58,166 nucleotides of DNA, taken from CAYLOP01 sp964385305. Lineage in GTDB: Bacteria; Chloroflexota; Anaerolineae; Anaerolineales; E44-bin32. Position 1 is the stretch's first letter; each line of letters starts with the position of its first letter. The notes under the pieces are model-generated. The model was given only the letters and a program-made list of their open reading frames with translations, searched no databases and was not told the origin of the DNA. Both the position numbers and the translations under genes were made by a program. The stretch lies in contig CAYLOP010000005.1 in the NCBI GenBank assembly GCA_964385305.1, positions 1 through 58,166 on the forward strand. Direction: 5' to 3'. Positions 42,778 through 51,342 of the stretch are shown one piece after another.

Positions 42778-42804
42778 CCATCCCATCCGGGCTGCAAGGT
42801 TATC

Positions 42805-43932
42805 ATGATCAGCATTCATTCGATTGATACAGCCAACAAGCGCGAAGTACATCGTTTCGTCCATTATCCTTTTCAAATCTACCGCGATCATCCGCTGTGG
42901 GTCCCACCGATTATCATGGATGTGCAGACGCGTATGAACCCCAACAAGCATCCCTTCTATGAGCATTCGTATGCGGCGTTCTTCATGGCGGAGCGCGATG
43001 GGGAGGATGTCGGGCGGATCGCTGTTATCGAGAACAAGCCCTACAACGAATACCATGACAAGCGCCAAGCCCAATTTTACTACTTCGAGAGTATCGAGGA
43101 TCTAGAAGTCGCCCGCGCCTTATTCCATCAAGCATTTGCATGGGCGAAGGATCGTGGTTTGAATCAAGTCGTAGGGCCGAAGGGTTTCGGACCGCTCGAT
43201 GGATACGGGATCTTGGTGGATGGGTTTGAGCATCGCCCTGCAATGACGATGATGAACTACAATCCTCCTTACTACCCTCAGTTCCTTGGGGAATTGGGAT
43301 TCCGGAAAGAGGTTGATTTCATTTCCTGTTATCTGAATGCAGATAAATTCCAATTACCGGAACGGATTCACCGCATCGCCGCGCGGGCGGCAAAACGCAG
43401 CGGGATGGAGGTGCTCCGCTTCCGCAATAAACGTGAACTGCTTGCATGGGCTCCAAAAATCGGGCAGGCGTACAACCAGGCATTTGTCAATAATTGGGAA
43501 TACTATCCCCTCACCGAGCGCGAGATCGATTATGTGGTGAGCGAGATCCTAACGATCGCGGTTCCGTCCTTGTTTAAGATTATCGTGCATGAGGATCGGG
43601 TTGTCGGTTTCCTCTTTGCCTTCCCGGATGTTTCCGCTGCCATCCAACGCAGCAAAGGACGCCTCTTCCCCTTTGGTATCGTGGACATGCTGATTGAAAT
43701 GAAGCGCACAAAATGGGTGTCATTAAACGGCGCCGGGATCCTGCCTGAATTTCAGGGCCGCGGCGGGAATGCGTTGATGTACTCGGAGATCGAGAAGACC
43801 ATCCGCGGATCCAGCTTCCAACATGCCGACCTTACCCAGGTGGCGGAGAGCGCGGTGCAGATGCGGCGGGATTTAGAGAACGTCGGCGGCGTGGCCTATA
43901 AGAACCACCGCGTGTACATTCAAGAAATCTAA
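42805..43932 (+). CDS. Large GNAT-like acyltransferase
   Basis: A 375-residue protein with two GNAT-like parts. The second has the acyl-CoA loop in GAGILPEFQGRGGNALMYSEI (cited in part: FQGRGGN) and the first has QVVGPKGFGPLDGYG. A conserved opening IYRDHPLWVPP is seen in YghO-type and related proteins. No substrate can be inferred. It is divergent from the PlsC gene and ends with a strong hairpin. Confidence 0.85.
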   Translation: MISIHSIDTANKREVHRFVHYPFQIYRDHPLWVPPIIMDVQTRMNPNKHPFYEHSYAAFFMAERDGEDVGRIAVIENKPYNEYHDKRQAQFYYFESIEDLEVARALFHQAFAWAKDRGLNQVVGPKGFGPLDGYGILVDGFEHRPAMTMMNYNPPYYPQFLGELGFRKEVDFISCYLNADKFQLPERIHRIAARAAKRSGMEVLRFRNKRELLAWAPKIGQAYNQAFVNNWEYYPLTEREIDYVVSEILTIAVPSLFKIIVHEDRVVGFLFAFPDVSAAIQRSKGRLFPFGIVDMLIEMKRTKWVSLNGAGILPEFQGRGGNALMYSEIEKTIRGSSFQHADLTQVAESAVQMRRDLENVGGVAYKNHRVYIQEI

Positions 43933-43950
43933 GCTTCTTTATATGTAGAG

Positions 43951-43985
43951 AGTGCTGCGTGCTGCATTTAGCAACACGCAGCACT
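43951..43985. terminator. Bidirectional hairpin terminator
   Basis: AGTGCTGCGTG and CACGCAGCACT are perfect 11-base arms between convergent genes, with TTTC on the plus side. The stop of the GNAT gene lies 19 bases before and the Yip1 gene ends 40 bases after. Confidence 0.8.
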
Positions 43986-44025
43986 TTCATTAAAATAGCC
44001 CAGGTGACTGAACGAGACAATCTGC

Positions 44026-44601
44026 TTAGAAGCGTTTGATTCCTTGGACGACATTCGCGCCCAGCCCCAACGCTCCGAGAATCAAATTTGTCAGCCCCGA
44101 GATAACCATCGCGACGACCCAACCGATAACCACGGTTATCAGAGTCTGCATCGTGTCCAGGTCGAGGGCTTCTTTGACCGCATAGAACCACGCGACGAGC
44201 ACAACAATCCATGCTGCGATGAAGGCCGGCCACAGCAAGCATGCCAGCAATGGGATGCGGCCGAGGATCGCACTGACGACGCCCACAATCTGCCACACCG
44301 AGGCCAAACCCACGGTGCGGACGAGTTCATCGAAGGTTACGTCTGCGTTGAACAAAGTGCGACCCACCCAACTGATCACCGCCACGGCGAGTGCAAAGCC
44401 GATCAGGGCGAAAACTGTGCCGAGGATAGCAGCGAAAAACCACTTGATGATGTTGACGGATGCATGGGAGACAAGTTGGTTGAGGAATGTCACCACAGCA
44501 ACGATGATCCATGCTGTGGTTGTGAATGTGGTGTCACGTTCAACCTCGGAATAGACCTCCCTACGGAACATAAAAGCGCTAATGATACGATCAGTGAGCA
44601 T
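44026..44601 (-). CDS. Yip1 family membrane protein
   Basis: A 191-residue protein with five to six transmembrane segments: TTTAWIIVAVVTFLNQLV, FFAAILGTVFALIGFALAV, and so on. The arrangement, with an N-terminal cytoplasmic stretch MLTDRIISAFMFRREVYSEVE and a polar loop WVGRTLFNADVTFDELVR, fits the Yip1/YIPF domain. In bacteria the function is unknown. It is convergent with the GNAT gene across a terminator. Confidence 0.8.
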   Translation of the reverse strand: MLTDRIISAFMFRREVYSEVERDTTFTTTAWIIVAVVTFLNQLVSHASVNIIKWFFAAILGTVFALIGFALAVAVISWVGRTLFNADVTFDELVRTVGLASVWQIVGVVSAILGRIPLLACLLWPAFIAAWIVVLVAWFYAVKEALDLDTMQTLITVVIGWVVAMVISGLTNLILGALGLGANVVQGIKRF

Positions 44602-44664
44602 AAGGATCCTCCACGAACATAGTATTTTGAAGACCGATTAACAAGGCGCAAGTCGCTTGATGTT

Positions 44665-44690
44665 GAAAACCCCGTCTTATTACGCGGGTT
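44665..44690 (-). terminator. Probable terminator of the aldo/keto reductase gene
   Basis: On the minus strand AACCCG...CGGGGTT forms a short stem followed by TTTTC, 13 bases after the stop at 44703. The stem has one bulge. Confidence 0.5.
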
Positions 44691-44702
44691 GCGTTCGCAT
44701 CT

Positions 44703-45704
44703 CTAAGCGGGCAACTTCATCTTCATCCAGCCACTTGTGTTATGGAAATCGGCCAATGCGCTGCCTGGAGGAACGATCTCATCCAGCGCAGTCGCGGTCT
44801 CTGCCTCTAGGTGCATCTCAAGGATGGCTAACGCGTCCTCGAGCTGTTCCATGGTTCTGGGGCCGATGATTGGCGCAGTAATCATAGGTTGGTCCTTCAC
44901 CCAAAGCAACGCGAGCTGCGCAGGCGTTAACCCCTGGGATTGAGCGATCGACGCAACTTGCTGTGCGGCTTCGATGCTGGCATGGCTAATGCGTTCTGCA
45001 GCCCAGGTGCCGATGCGCGCCGCACGTGAGCCTTTGGGGAACGTATCGGCTTTGGCGTAACGCCCGGCGAGGATTCCCATCCCCAGGGGAGACCAGGGCA
45101 GCAGCGCGAGGTTGTAGCGTTGGGCGAAGGGGACGAGTTCATTCTCGATGCGTCGGTCAAGCAGGTTGTAAGGCGGCTGCTCCGAGATGTAGCGCGCCAG
45201 GCCGTAGCGCTCGCTGATCGCCAATGCCTCCATCACCATCCAGGCTGGAAACGTCGAGCAGCCGATATACCGCACCTTGCCCTGCCGAATCAGGGCGTCC
45301 AGCGCGCGCAGGGTTTCTTCCTGGTGGGTGTCGAACTCGGGGCGGTGAATTTGGTAAAGGTCGATCCAGTCTGTATTAAGACGGCGCAGCGAGTCTTCAA
45401 CCGCCTGCATGATATGGCGCCTGGAATTACCACAATCGTTGGGGTCGTCGGATTGTGGGAAATGGACCTTTGTGGCTAGGATGACCTTGGCCCGTTGGCC
45501 GTCACCGAGCGCTTTCCCCACCACACGCTCGCTCTCTCCATCGACGTACATGTTAGCGGTATCGATGAAGTTTATGCCGGCTTCGAGGGCGGCGTGAATC
45601 ATGCGGATGGATTCGTCTTTCGGCGTCGGACCGCCGAAGTTCATCGTTCCCAGGCAGAGCGGGGATACCCGCACACCTGTCCGTCCCAGCAGCCGGTAAT
45701 CCAT
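44703..45704 (-). CDS. Aldo/keto reductase
   Basis: A 333-residue NADPH-dependent aldo/keto reductase. The catalytic tetrad is visible: Asp48 and Tyr53 in FIDTANMYVDG, Lys79 in LATKVHF and His120 in YQIHRPEFD. The NADP site is near the C-terminus at APIIGPRTMEQLE. The ATG at 45704 follows GGGAGA; a longer frame from 45794 is rejected. This group is close to general stress protein 69-like enzymes, and the substrate is not known. Confidence 0.95.
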   Translation of the reverse strand: MDYRLLGRTGVRVSPLCLGTMNFGGPTPKDESIRMIHAALEAGINFIDTANMYVDGESERVVGKALGDGQRAKVILATKVHFPQSDDPNDCGNSRRHIMQAVEDSLRRLNTDWIDLYQIHRPEFDTHQEETLRALDALIRQGKVRYIGCSTFPAWMVMEALAISERYGLARYISEQPPYNLLDRRIENELVPFAQRYNLALLPWSPLGMGILAGRYAKADTFPKGSRAARIGTWAAERISHASIEAAQQVASIAQSQGLTPAQLALLWVKDQPMITAPIIGPRTMEQLEDALAILEMHLEAETATALDEIVPPGSALADFHNTSGWMKMKLPA

Positions 45705-45760
45705 CGTATTCTCCCTGGAGCCGAAGTGTATTGTGAGGTTATATCCGAATCTTGTCGGGG

Positions 45761-46576
45761 TCAATCGTTCCCAATGCGCTGCGCGCTCACCCACGCCTCA
45801 GCGAAGTCTACGGCTGCGCGTTGAGGGAAGAAGCGCGCCTCAGCTGAGCCGACCTTCCCCACCACCACACTTCCTTCGGCCTCAAATGCCCCCCCGATCG
45901 TCTCAAAGGGTTCCGTGTCTAAATCAATATCTCGATACACTTTCCAGACCCGCCGCCCGTTTTCCAAAATCGGTGTGCCTTGCTCGATGGGTTCTGAACC
46001 GGGGGCGCGATATTCGGCCAGATGGAATGAGGAATTGCTATCGTATCCTACCCCTAGAAGTAATACCCAGCCATCCAAGTCATAGATGCGTGCGAGCGGC
46101 GAAGTTTCGCCCATGTCGTTTTCGAGTGCGTGGTCCTCGGCGACAAAGGCAGCCTGGGCGCCCCATGCGGCAAAGGAGGACGCGGGGTGCGCGCTCCGCA
46201 GGACGCCTGGCCACATGCGGAAGGCCTCGACGATCTGCCCCAAACCGCGCGTCGGCGTGAAGCGCGGATCATAGGCCGGCATGCTCTCGCGGATGACTGG
46301 CCACCACGACTTGGGGACGGGCGGATTGACCCACTTAGCGGGATCGGAGAGGTCGCCGGAGTGGGTCGGCATGACCAGCGTTCCCTCCGGGGTGAGTACA
46401 TCCATCAAGGCTTGCACCACGGCCACAGGGCCACCACTCACCCAGCCGAGCGAGCGCAAGGAACTGTGCACCAGTACGACCATGCCGCGCCGAAGGCCGA
46501 GGCGGCGAAGATCGCGACCAAGCGATATGCGCGTGCGAGGCTCTGGCGTGTTCTTGATGATTTCTTTTTCGTTCAT
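45761..46576 (-). CDS. Aminoglycoside 3-N-acetyltransferase family (AAC(3)-like) protein
   Basis: A 271-residue AAC(3)-fold acetyltransferase. Family landmarks are VLVHSSLRSLGWVSGG, a PTHSGD loop, FRMWPGVLRSAHPASSFAAWG and a GETSPL segment before the LLLGVGYDSNSSFHLAEY region. The N-terminus is chosen at 46576 (an ATG two codons upstream at 46582 is also possible). Family members in environmental bacteria often act on unknown amines, so antibiotic use is not claimed. It shares a strand with the reductase upstream. Confidence 0.88.
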   Translation of the reverse strand: MNEKEIIKNTPEPRTRISLGRDLRRLGLRRGMVVLVHSSLRSLGWVSGGPVAVVQALMDVLTPEGTLVMPTHSGDLSDPAKWVNPPVPKSWWPVIRESMPAYDPRFTPTRGLGQIVEAFRMWPGVLRSAHPASSFAAWGAQAAFVAEDHALENDMGETSPLARIYDLDGWVLLLGVGYDSNSSFHLAEYRAPGSEPIEQGTPILENGRRVWKVYRDIDLDTEPFETIGGAFEAEGSVVVGKVGSAEARFFPQRAAVDFAEAWVSAQRIGND

Positions 46577-46743
46577 GACCATTCTTTGTGTGTACAGGAC
46601 TGAGGAGGAATTATACCTGCTCGATGCAGCCCGCCCAAGACATCGCCTGGCGACAATGGAGAGCGCCGGCCGAGCGGCCGGCGCAATAGTGGATCCGTAT
46701 GGCGAAATGGGAGGTGTGTGACGTCGAGCTATCTGCTCCGGTG

Positions 46744-47142
46744 CTAGGTACGCCGCAGCCAGAGATCCGTGGCGAAATAGGTAAGCACGCCAAGGATCAG
46801 CGTCCAACTCAGGAAACGCACCGGCACGGCGCTGAGCGTCATCGATCCAAAGTACAGGTTCAATCCTGCTATAGCAAAAGCCATCACGACGAAAGCGTTC
46901 CTTCCGGCTTTATCGGTAATCCCTTGGGTGCGTTCGTCACGTTGCAGTGCGGTGACGCCGCGCTCCGGGGAAACCGCGTAGCGCCCGCTACGCGGCGCCC
47001 ACAAGAAAAGTGCGAAGACACCCGCGCCGGTCAGGGCGGCAATCCACCAGGGAGTGCCTGTGATGGCAAAGAGACCGCCAAAGGCGGCGGAAATCAACGC
47101 ACGACTTAGATAGTATTGCGTCATTTTCGGCATGGTTTTCAT
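46744..47142 (-). CDS. Membrane protein coupled to the XRE regulator (DUF2178-like)
   Basis: A 132-residue protein with four hydrophobic segments. Its ATG at 47142 overlaps the regulator stop (ATGA). A polar loop RYAVSPERGVTALQRDERTQGITDKAGRNA carries the ERT and DKAGR pattern of DUF2178-type proteins (given in part). Small membrane proteins of this kind are usually paired with a 65-70 residue XRE regulator, as here. The role is unknown. Confidence 0.8.
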   Translation of the reverse strand: MKTMPKMTQYYLSRALISAAFGGLFAITGTPWWIAALTGAGVFALFLWAPRSGRYAVSPERGVTALQRDERTQGITDKAGRNAFVVMAFAIAGLNLYFGSMTLSAVPVRFLSWTLILGVLTYFATDLWLRRT

Positions 47143-47342
47143 CTTTCTTCCAACCAGAATAGATCCTGCACCGGCACATCCACCGCGGAGGCCAGTTTCA
47201 GGGCTAGTGCCACCGAGGGTGTATAGCCACCTTTCTCGATAGCGATGATGGTCTGGCGGGTAGCCCCAACCAAGTTGGCGAGGCTCTCCTGGGTCAGACC
47301 ACACTGGGTGCGAGATTCTCGAAGGCAATTTTTGAGTTCCAT
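47139..47342 (-). CDS. Small XRE-family (Cro/CI-type) regulator
   Basis: A 67-residue HTH protein: LTQESLANLVGATRQTIIAIEKG is the helix-turn-helix, followed by PSVALALKLASAVDVPVQDLF. This is the YgzD/YozG group that represses itself and a membrane partner. The ATG at 47342 is preferred over a GTG at 47348, with CGGAG upstream. A perfect palindrome lies just upstream. Confidence 0.93.
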   Translation of the reverse strand: MELKNCLRESRTQCGLTQESLANLVGATRQTIIAIEKGGYTPSVALALKLASAVDVPVQDLFWLEER

Positions 47343-47352
47343 ATCCACTCCG

Positions 47353-47372
47353 ATGTAAAGTTTCCTTTACAT
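47353..47372. promoter_or_regulatory. Palindromic operator of the XRE regulator
   Basis: ATGTAAAG-tttc-CTTTACAT is a perfect 8-base inverted repeat 11 bases upstream of the regulator start. A further half site CTTTACAT lies at 47403-47410. Autoregulation is inferred. Confidence 0.7.
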
Positions 47373-47438
47373 TACACCATAAAGCGTCAAATGTCAAGTC
47401 TACTTTACATTCCCTTGCCCGCGGTTGTGAGCAGGGCT

Positions 47439-47990
47439 TTAGCGGCCGAGGTAGGGGTGACGTCTTGGGGGCGCGCTGGGGAGCATGTTGGCCCGCTCGC
47501 TTTCACTTTCCCACCAGCGCATGCCCAGATCAAGCAGCAGGAGCCGCAGGTCAGTTTTGCTGCGCACGCCGAACTTATCCAGCACGTGCCGCACATGGGT
47601 CTTGACGGTCTCGAGGGAGATCACCAGCGTCTCCGCGATCTGACGGTTCGTGCGGCCGCGCGCCGTCAGCCAGGCGACCTGTTGCTCGCGGGGGGTCAGG
47701 GCTACCAGGGCGGCCTGGGCCTGTGCGCGCAATGTCTCATCCTGCAGGCCGCGCGTCAGCAAGTCGGCTGCCAGCGCCTGCGGCGTTTTGGCGCGTGCGC
47801 GTGCGGTGTGCCGCAGTTGTGCGGAGAGATCGGCGTCGATCTCGAACACCAGCCGCCCATCCGGGCGCAGATTCACGGGCTGGCCGGCTTGGCCGATCGT
47901 CTCGACGGATTGCGGACCTTGGTGTCTGCGGCTCAGCCAGCGACGAAACCACACAGGGACCTCCTGCAACATGGTGTGACCCATGACCAC
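47439..47990 (-). CDS. LuxR-type HTH regulator, SOS-controlled
   Basis: A 183-residue protein without a receiver domain. A LuxR/GerE HTH occupies about residues 98-152: LTPREQQVAWLTARGRTNRQIA, then SLETVKTHVRHVLDKFGV. The N-terminal 60 residues are not recognised. Start codon choice is open: GTG 47990, ATG 47984 or ATG 47972, none with a clear ribosome binding site. Its promoter has consensus -35 and -10 boxes with a perfect SOS box between them, so it is very likely LexA-repressed. The regulated genes are unknown. Confidence 0.85.
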   Translation of the reverse strand: MVMGHTMLQEVPVWFRRWLSRRHQGPQSVETIGQAGQPVNLRPDGRLVFEIDADLSAQLRHTARARAKTPQALAADLLTRGLQDETLRAQAQAALVALTPREQQVAWLTARGRTNRQIAETLVISLETVKTHVRHVLDKFGVRSKTDLRLLLLDLGMRWWESESERANMLPSAPPRRHPYLGR

Positions 47991-48029
47991 GTGCCACGTG
48001 GGATCCGCGCGGGCTCATGGGGTATCATC

Positions 48030-48059
48030 ATTATAATAGAACATGTGTTCTAGTGTCAA
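48030..48059 (-). promoter_or_regulatory. LexA-type SOS box inside a consensus promoter
   Basis: On the minus strand TTGACA (48054-48059) and TATAAT (48030-48035) are 18 bases apart. Between them TAGAACATGTGTTCTA (48037-48052) contains GAAC-N4-GTTC, a perfect match to the Gram-positive type LexA box. LexA bound here would block RNA polymerase and repress the LuxR-type gene. Confidence 0.88.
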
Positions 48060-48149
48060 TTGCTCCTACCCCGCCTGTGTCGATCTCGTGTTGTGGACCT
48101 CGGGTACATTCCCTGTTACACTCGGCAGGATCTGGAAGGAGGGTGAGGC

Positions 48150-48995
48150 ATGAACCGTGGGCGAATGGCGACCGTGTTGGTGCTGCTGGTCATGATGGCA
48201 GCGTGCAACTTCCCCGCGTTGAGCCAGCCGACTCCCTCCTGCGTACCAGCGACCGTGACTCCCGAGATGGCGGTCCCGACCCAGACGGTCAGCCCGCCGA
48301 CGCCAGCGAGCGGCACACCGGGCGAGCCGGCCAGGCCGGAAGAGGCCATCCAGATCCTTGAACCCGGCAACGGTTCACGCGTGGCCAGCCCGATCCATGT
48401 GGCAGGGTTGGCTGATCCCACCTTTGAGCAGACGCTGGTCGTGCGCGTGGTGCTCGTCGACGGCACAGAAGTGGTCACGCAGCCTGTGACCATCGCCGCC
48501 GATCTTGGTCAGCGCGGTCCGTTCGCGGGCGAGATCCTGTTCGCGGTTAACGACGAGCGACAGGCCTTCATCCAGGTATTTGCGCAGAGCGCGCGCGATG
48601 GTGGGGTCACGCATCTGGCCTCCGTGGGCGTGCGGCTCATGCCGACAGGGCCGGAGGACATCGTGCCGGGCAAGCCCCATCCGGAGCAGATCGCCATCTT
48701 CGAGCCCTCGCCTGGGGCGACAATCCAAGGCGGGATAGTGCATGTCGAAGGATTTGGGCTGGGGGGATTCGAGCAAACGTTGGTTGTTGAGGTCGTCGAT
48801 CAAGACGGGGGTGTAGTGGGATCGATGCCGATCACGGTAGATGCGCCGGACCTTGGGCTTCCGGGGCTCATTCTCGCCGATGTACCTTACATGCTCGAGA
48901 TAGCGGGTCCCGGGCGGATCGTCGTGCGGGATATCAGCCCTGCCTTCGGCGGCGACAGCCATGTGGCCAGTGTAGAGGTTTCGCTCGAACCATGA
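48150..48995 (+). CDS. Lipoprotein with two Gmad2-type domains
   Basis: A 281-residue protein with a strong GGAAGGAGGGTGAGG before the ATG. A lipobox MAACN follows a short hydrophobic stretch, then a Pro/Thr-rich linker. Two copies of an Ig-like Gmad2 unit follow, each with the theme FEQTLVVxVV and an ending of HLASVGVRLMP or HVASVEVSLEP. Each has a PGKPHPEQIAIFEPSPGATIQG-type start. Gmad2 domains are seen in Firmicute spore and other surface proteins; here the role is unknown. Confidence 0.82.
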   Translation: MNRGRMATVLVLLVMMAACNFPALSQPTPSCVPATVTPEMAVPTQTVSPPTPASGTPGEPARPEEAIQILEPGNGSRVASPIHVAGLADPTFEQTLVVRVVLVDGTEVVTQPVTIAADLGQRGPFAGEILFAVNDERQAFIQVFAQSARDGGVTHLASVGVRLMPTGPEDIVPGKPHPEQIAIFEPSPGATIQGGIVHVEGFGLGGFEQTLVVEVVDQDGGVVGSMPITVDAPDLGLPGLILADVPYMLEIAGPGRIVVRDISPAFGGDSHVASVEVSLEP

Positions 48996-49053
48996 TGGTG
49001 GTGAAGCGCAGGTTGGATGGGATTGGGCACGCCGAGAGAAGTGTGGAGGTGGG

Positions 49054-49980
49054 ATGACGGACGGGATGAATCCCTTGCGTAGCAAAAGGGAGACGGCAAG
49101 TACGCGTCTCCTTGCGACGTTGGTGTTGATCCCCACGGTGCCGATGCTGCTTGCCTCGATCGCCGCACTGGCGCTGTTCTATGTTGCCCCGGTCCGCTTC
49201 GGAAATCTGATCAATCGCCTCCCCGGGGAGACATTTATCCGCACGGCGCTGTTCTTCGCTCCGGCTACATTGTTCGCTGTTGTTGTGCTCGCCGCCTTGT
49301 ATGCGCTGGAGAAGCCGGCTGACGCGCTGCCTTCCGAAAGGATCCCTGGTCAGCTCTCCTGGCCTCAGGTGCGGTGGATTGCCTGGGTTACGCTTATCCC
49401 CGTCGTGCCAGCCCTGCTCGCATCTACTGCATTCTTGGCGCTGTCCTTTGTGTCGCCGGGGAGATTCGACCGCTTGATCGAACTGCTTCCAGGCGAGCGA
49501 TTCATACACCCCATGGTCGTCCCGTTGCCGATCTTGCTCTTCGGGATCGCACTTGTGGCGACCTATTTAGCACTCCCTCGCAAACATGGTCTTGTGCGAT
49601 TGGCTGTTAGCGGGGCACTGATCGCTGCCATACCTATGCTGCTCTTTTACCTGTCGGCATTGGGGCTGTCGCTCTTCTCTCCGGCGCGATTCGAGAGCCT
49701 GGTCACGCGGCTGCCGTTCGAGTCATTCGTCCGATTGGCCCTGATATTTGCGCCAGTGCTGCTCCTGGCGGTGGTCTTCCTTGCCGTTCTCTATTTACGT
49801 GATCGACCAAAGCCCGAGTTCACTAGCGTCGATATTCCCCGTCCCACTGGTCGTCCCGCTGTTGACACCGCAAGGCTGCGTTCGCTGCTCGGCATGTGGG
49901 TGCTTGTAGGCGGCTTGATTATGACGACGGTGGCCGGGCTTGGTCTGCTGGGCGTGACGTTATACCTTGTGCTGCGATAG
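49054..49980 (+). CDS. Membrane protein with three tandem two-helix repeats
   Basis: A 308-residue protein with GGAGGTGGG before the ATG. Three units share the pattern SPxRFxxLIxxLPxExFI between two helices: APVRFGNLINRLPGETFI, SPGRFDRLIELLPGERFI and SPARFESLVTRLPFESFV. A seventh helix pair ends the protein. No known family is recognised. It follows the Gmad2 lipoprotein by 58 bases and ends one base from a convergent gene. Confidence 0.75.
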   Translation: MTDGMNPLRSKRETASTRLLATLVLIPTVPMLLASIAALALFYVAPVRFGNLINRLPGETFIRTALFFAPATLFAVVVLAALYALEKPADALPSERIPGQLSWPQVRWIAWVTLIPVVPALLASTAFLALSFVSPGRFDRLIELLPGERFIHPMVVPLPILLFGIALVATYLALPRKHGLVRLAVSGALIAAIPMLLFYLSALGLSLFSPARFESLVTRLPFESFVRLALIFAPVLLLAVVFLAVLYLRDRPKPEFTSVDIPRPTGRPAVDTARLRSLLGMWVLVGGLIMTTVAGLGLLGVTLYLVLR

Positions 49981-49981
49981 G

Positions 49982-51217
49982 TCAACTGGAGGGTACACGC
50001 TCCAGCCTATAGATTCCTCCCTCGTAATCCACGAGGTAAACCCTCCCCGCTTGATCCTCACCGAAGGCGCTTATGCGGTACTCTGTATTGAAGAGCACGG
50101 CGTTTTGCCAACCCCCGTCGGCTGCGGGCAGCAACCCCCAAATGGTTCCGCTACAGTAGTCCCCATAGAGGTATACGCCATCCCAGGCTGGCAGGGAGGG
50201 GTCACGTACAACGACTCCGCCAGTCACCGAACAGCCCTGACCGTGATCGTATTCCGCAATGGGATCGACGAGGTCTTCCGTCGAATCGCCCGAGTAGGGG
50301 TGCGCTCCTTCGCGGAAGTTCCAACCGAAGTTAGCACCGCCAAGTGAGCCAACGGGGAGATAGTTGATCTCCTCCCATTGGCTCTGCCCCACATCGCCGA
50401 TGTATAGGTCACCCGTAAGCCGATCGAAGCTGAAGCGCCATGGATTCCGCAGGCCGTAGGCCCATATCTCGGGTAGAGTATCTTCACTGCTGAATGGATT
50501 GTCTGGTGGGATCGCGTAGGGATCGGCTGCATCCACATTGATCCGCAAGAGCTTTCCAAGCAATGTATCAAGCCGCTGGCCGTTGCCGAGCGGGTCGCCC
50601 CCCGAACCACCGTCGCCGGTGCCGATGTAAAGATCGCCATCCGGACCGAACGCAATCCCACCCCCATTGTGATTCGGGTAAGGTTGATTGAAGCGCAGGA
50701 CCACACGCAAGCTATCAAGGTCCGCCAGATCGGGGTCGGGGGAGACGATAAATCGTGTGATGACCGTGTTACCGAAGCGGTCAGTGTAGTTCACAAAGAA
50801 GAGTCCGTTCTCGGCGTAGTTTGGGTGGAACGCCAAACCGAGAAGGCCTTGCTCGCTTTCGCGATCGGTGATGTATTTGCTCAGATCGAGGAAGGGCTCA
50901 GGGAGCAACTCGCCGTCTGCGATGATCCGTATCCATCCGCGCTGTTCTACGACAAAAAGCCGCTCATCACCGGCGCTTTGAAGGTCGACCGGTTTAACCA
51001 GCTCATCTGCGACGGGCGCCCATTGGGAGTCGCCCGGGTTGGGTAATGTGGGCATTGGCGTGGATGTCCGAGTCGGTTTGGGTACCGGTGTTTGTTGGGG
51101 AGTGGTGGATGAGATGATTGTGGGTGGCGGCGACTCTGCGCCTTGGGTGGAGATCGGCGCTTGGGTCATACAGGCAGAGAGCAAAAGCGCAACCCATAAT
51201 ACGTTTAGGTGTCGCAT
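49982..51217 (-). CDS. PQQ-type soluble sugar dehydrogenase-like lipoprotein
   Basis: A 411-residue protein with a lipobox LLLSAC. The beta-propeller repeats contain GLLGLAFHPNYAENGLFF, HNGGGIAFGPDGDLYIGTGDGG and YGLRNPWRFSFDRLTGDLYIGDVG, which match the GSDH/sorbosone dehydrogenase family (PQQ-binding and metal sites). The ATG at 51217 has AGGAGGG upstream. It probably oxidises sugars outside the cytoplasmic membrane if PQQ is available; no pqq gene is in the window. Confidence 0.9.
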   Translation of the reverse strand: MRHLNVLWVALLLSACMTQAPISTQGAESPPPTIISSTTPQQTPVPKPTRTSTPMPTLPNPGDSQWAPVADELVKPVDLQSAGDERLFVVEQRGWIRIIADGELLPEPFLDLSKYITDRESEQGLLGLAFHPNYAENGLFFVNYTDRFGNTVITRFIVSPDPDLADLDSLRVVLRFNQPYPNHNGGGIAFGPDGDLYIGTGDGGSGGDPLGNGQRLDTLLGKLLRINVDAADPYAIPPDNPFSSEDTLPEIWAYGLRNPWRFSFDRLTGDLYIGDVGQSQWEEINYLPVGSLGGANFGWNFREGAHPYSGDSTEDLVDPIAEYDHGQGCSVTGGVVVRDPSLPAWDGVYLYGDYCSGTIWGLLPAADGGWQNAVLFNTEYRISAFGEDQAGRVYLVDYEGGIYRLERVPSS

Positions 51218-51342
51218 GAAACCCTCCTTCGCGAAGTATGCACCATTGTACTTCAAGTGGAAAGGGGAGAGATGCTGGTACCGTTGGGAATCATGTACAA
51301 TTGCTGCGCCAGTATTATGGTGAGGTTATAGGAGGCACGGAC

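Noticed and set aside
47988..48003. Repeated CACGTG near the LuxR start, considered as a second parS
   Set aside because: Only the central CACGTG fits; the outer TGTTT and AAACA are absent.
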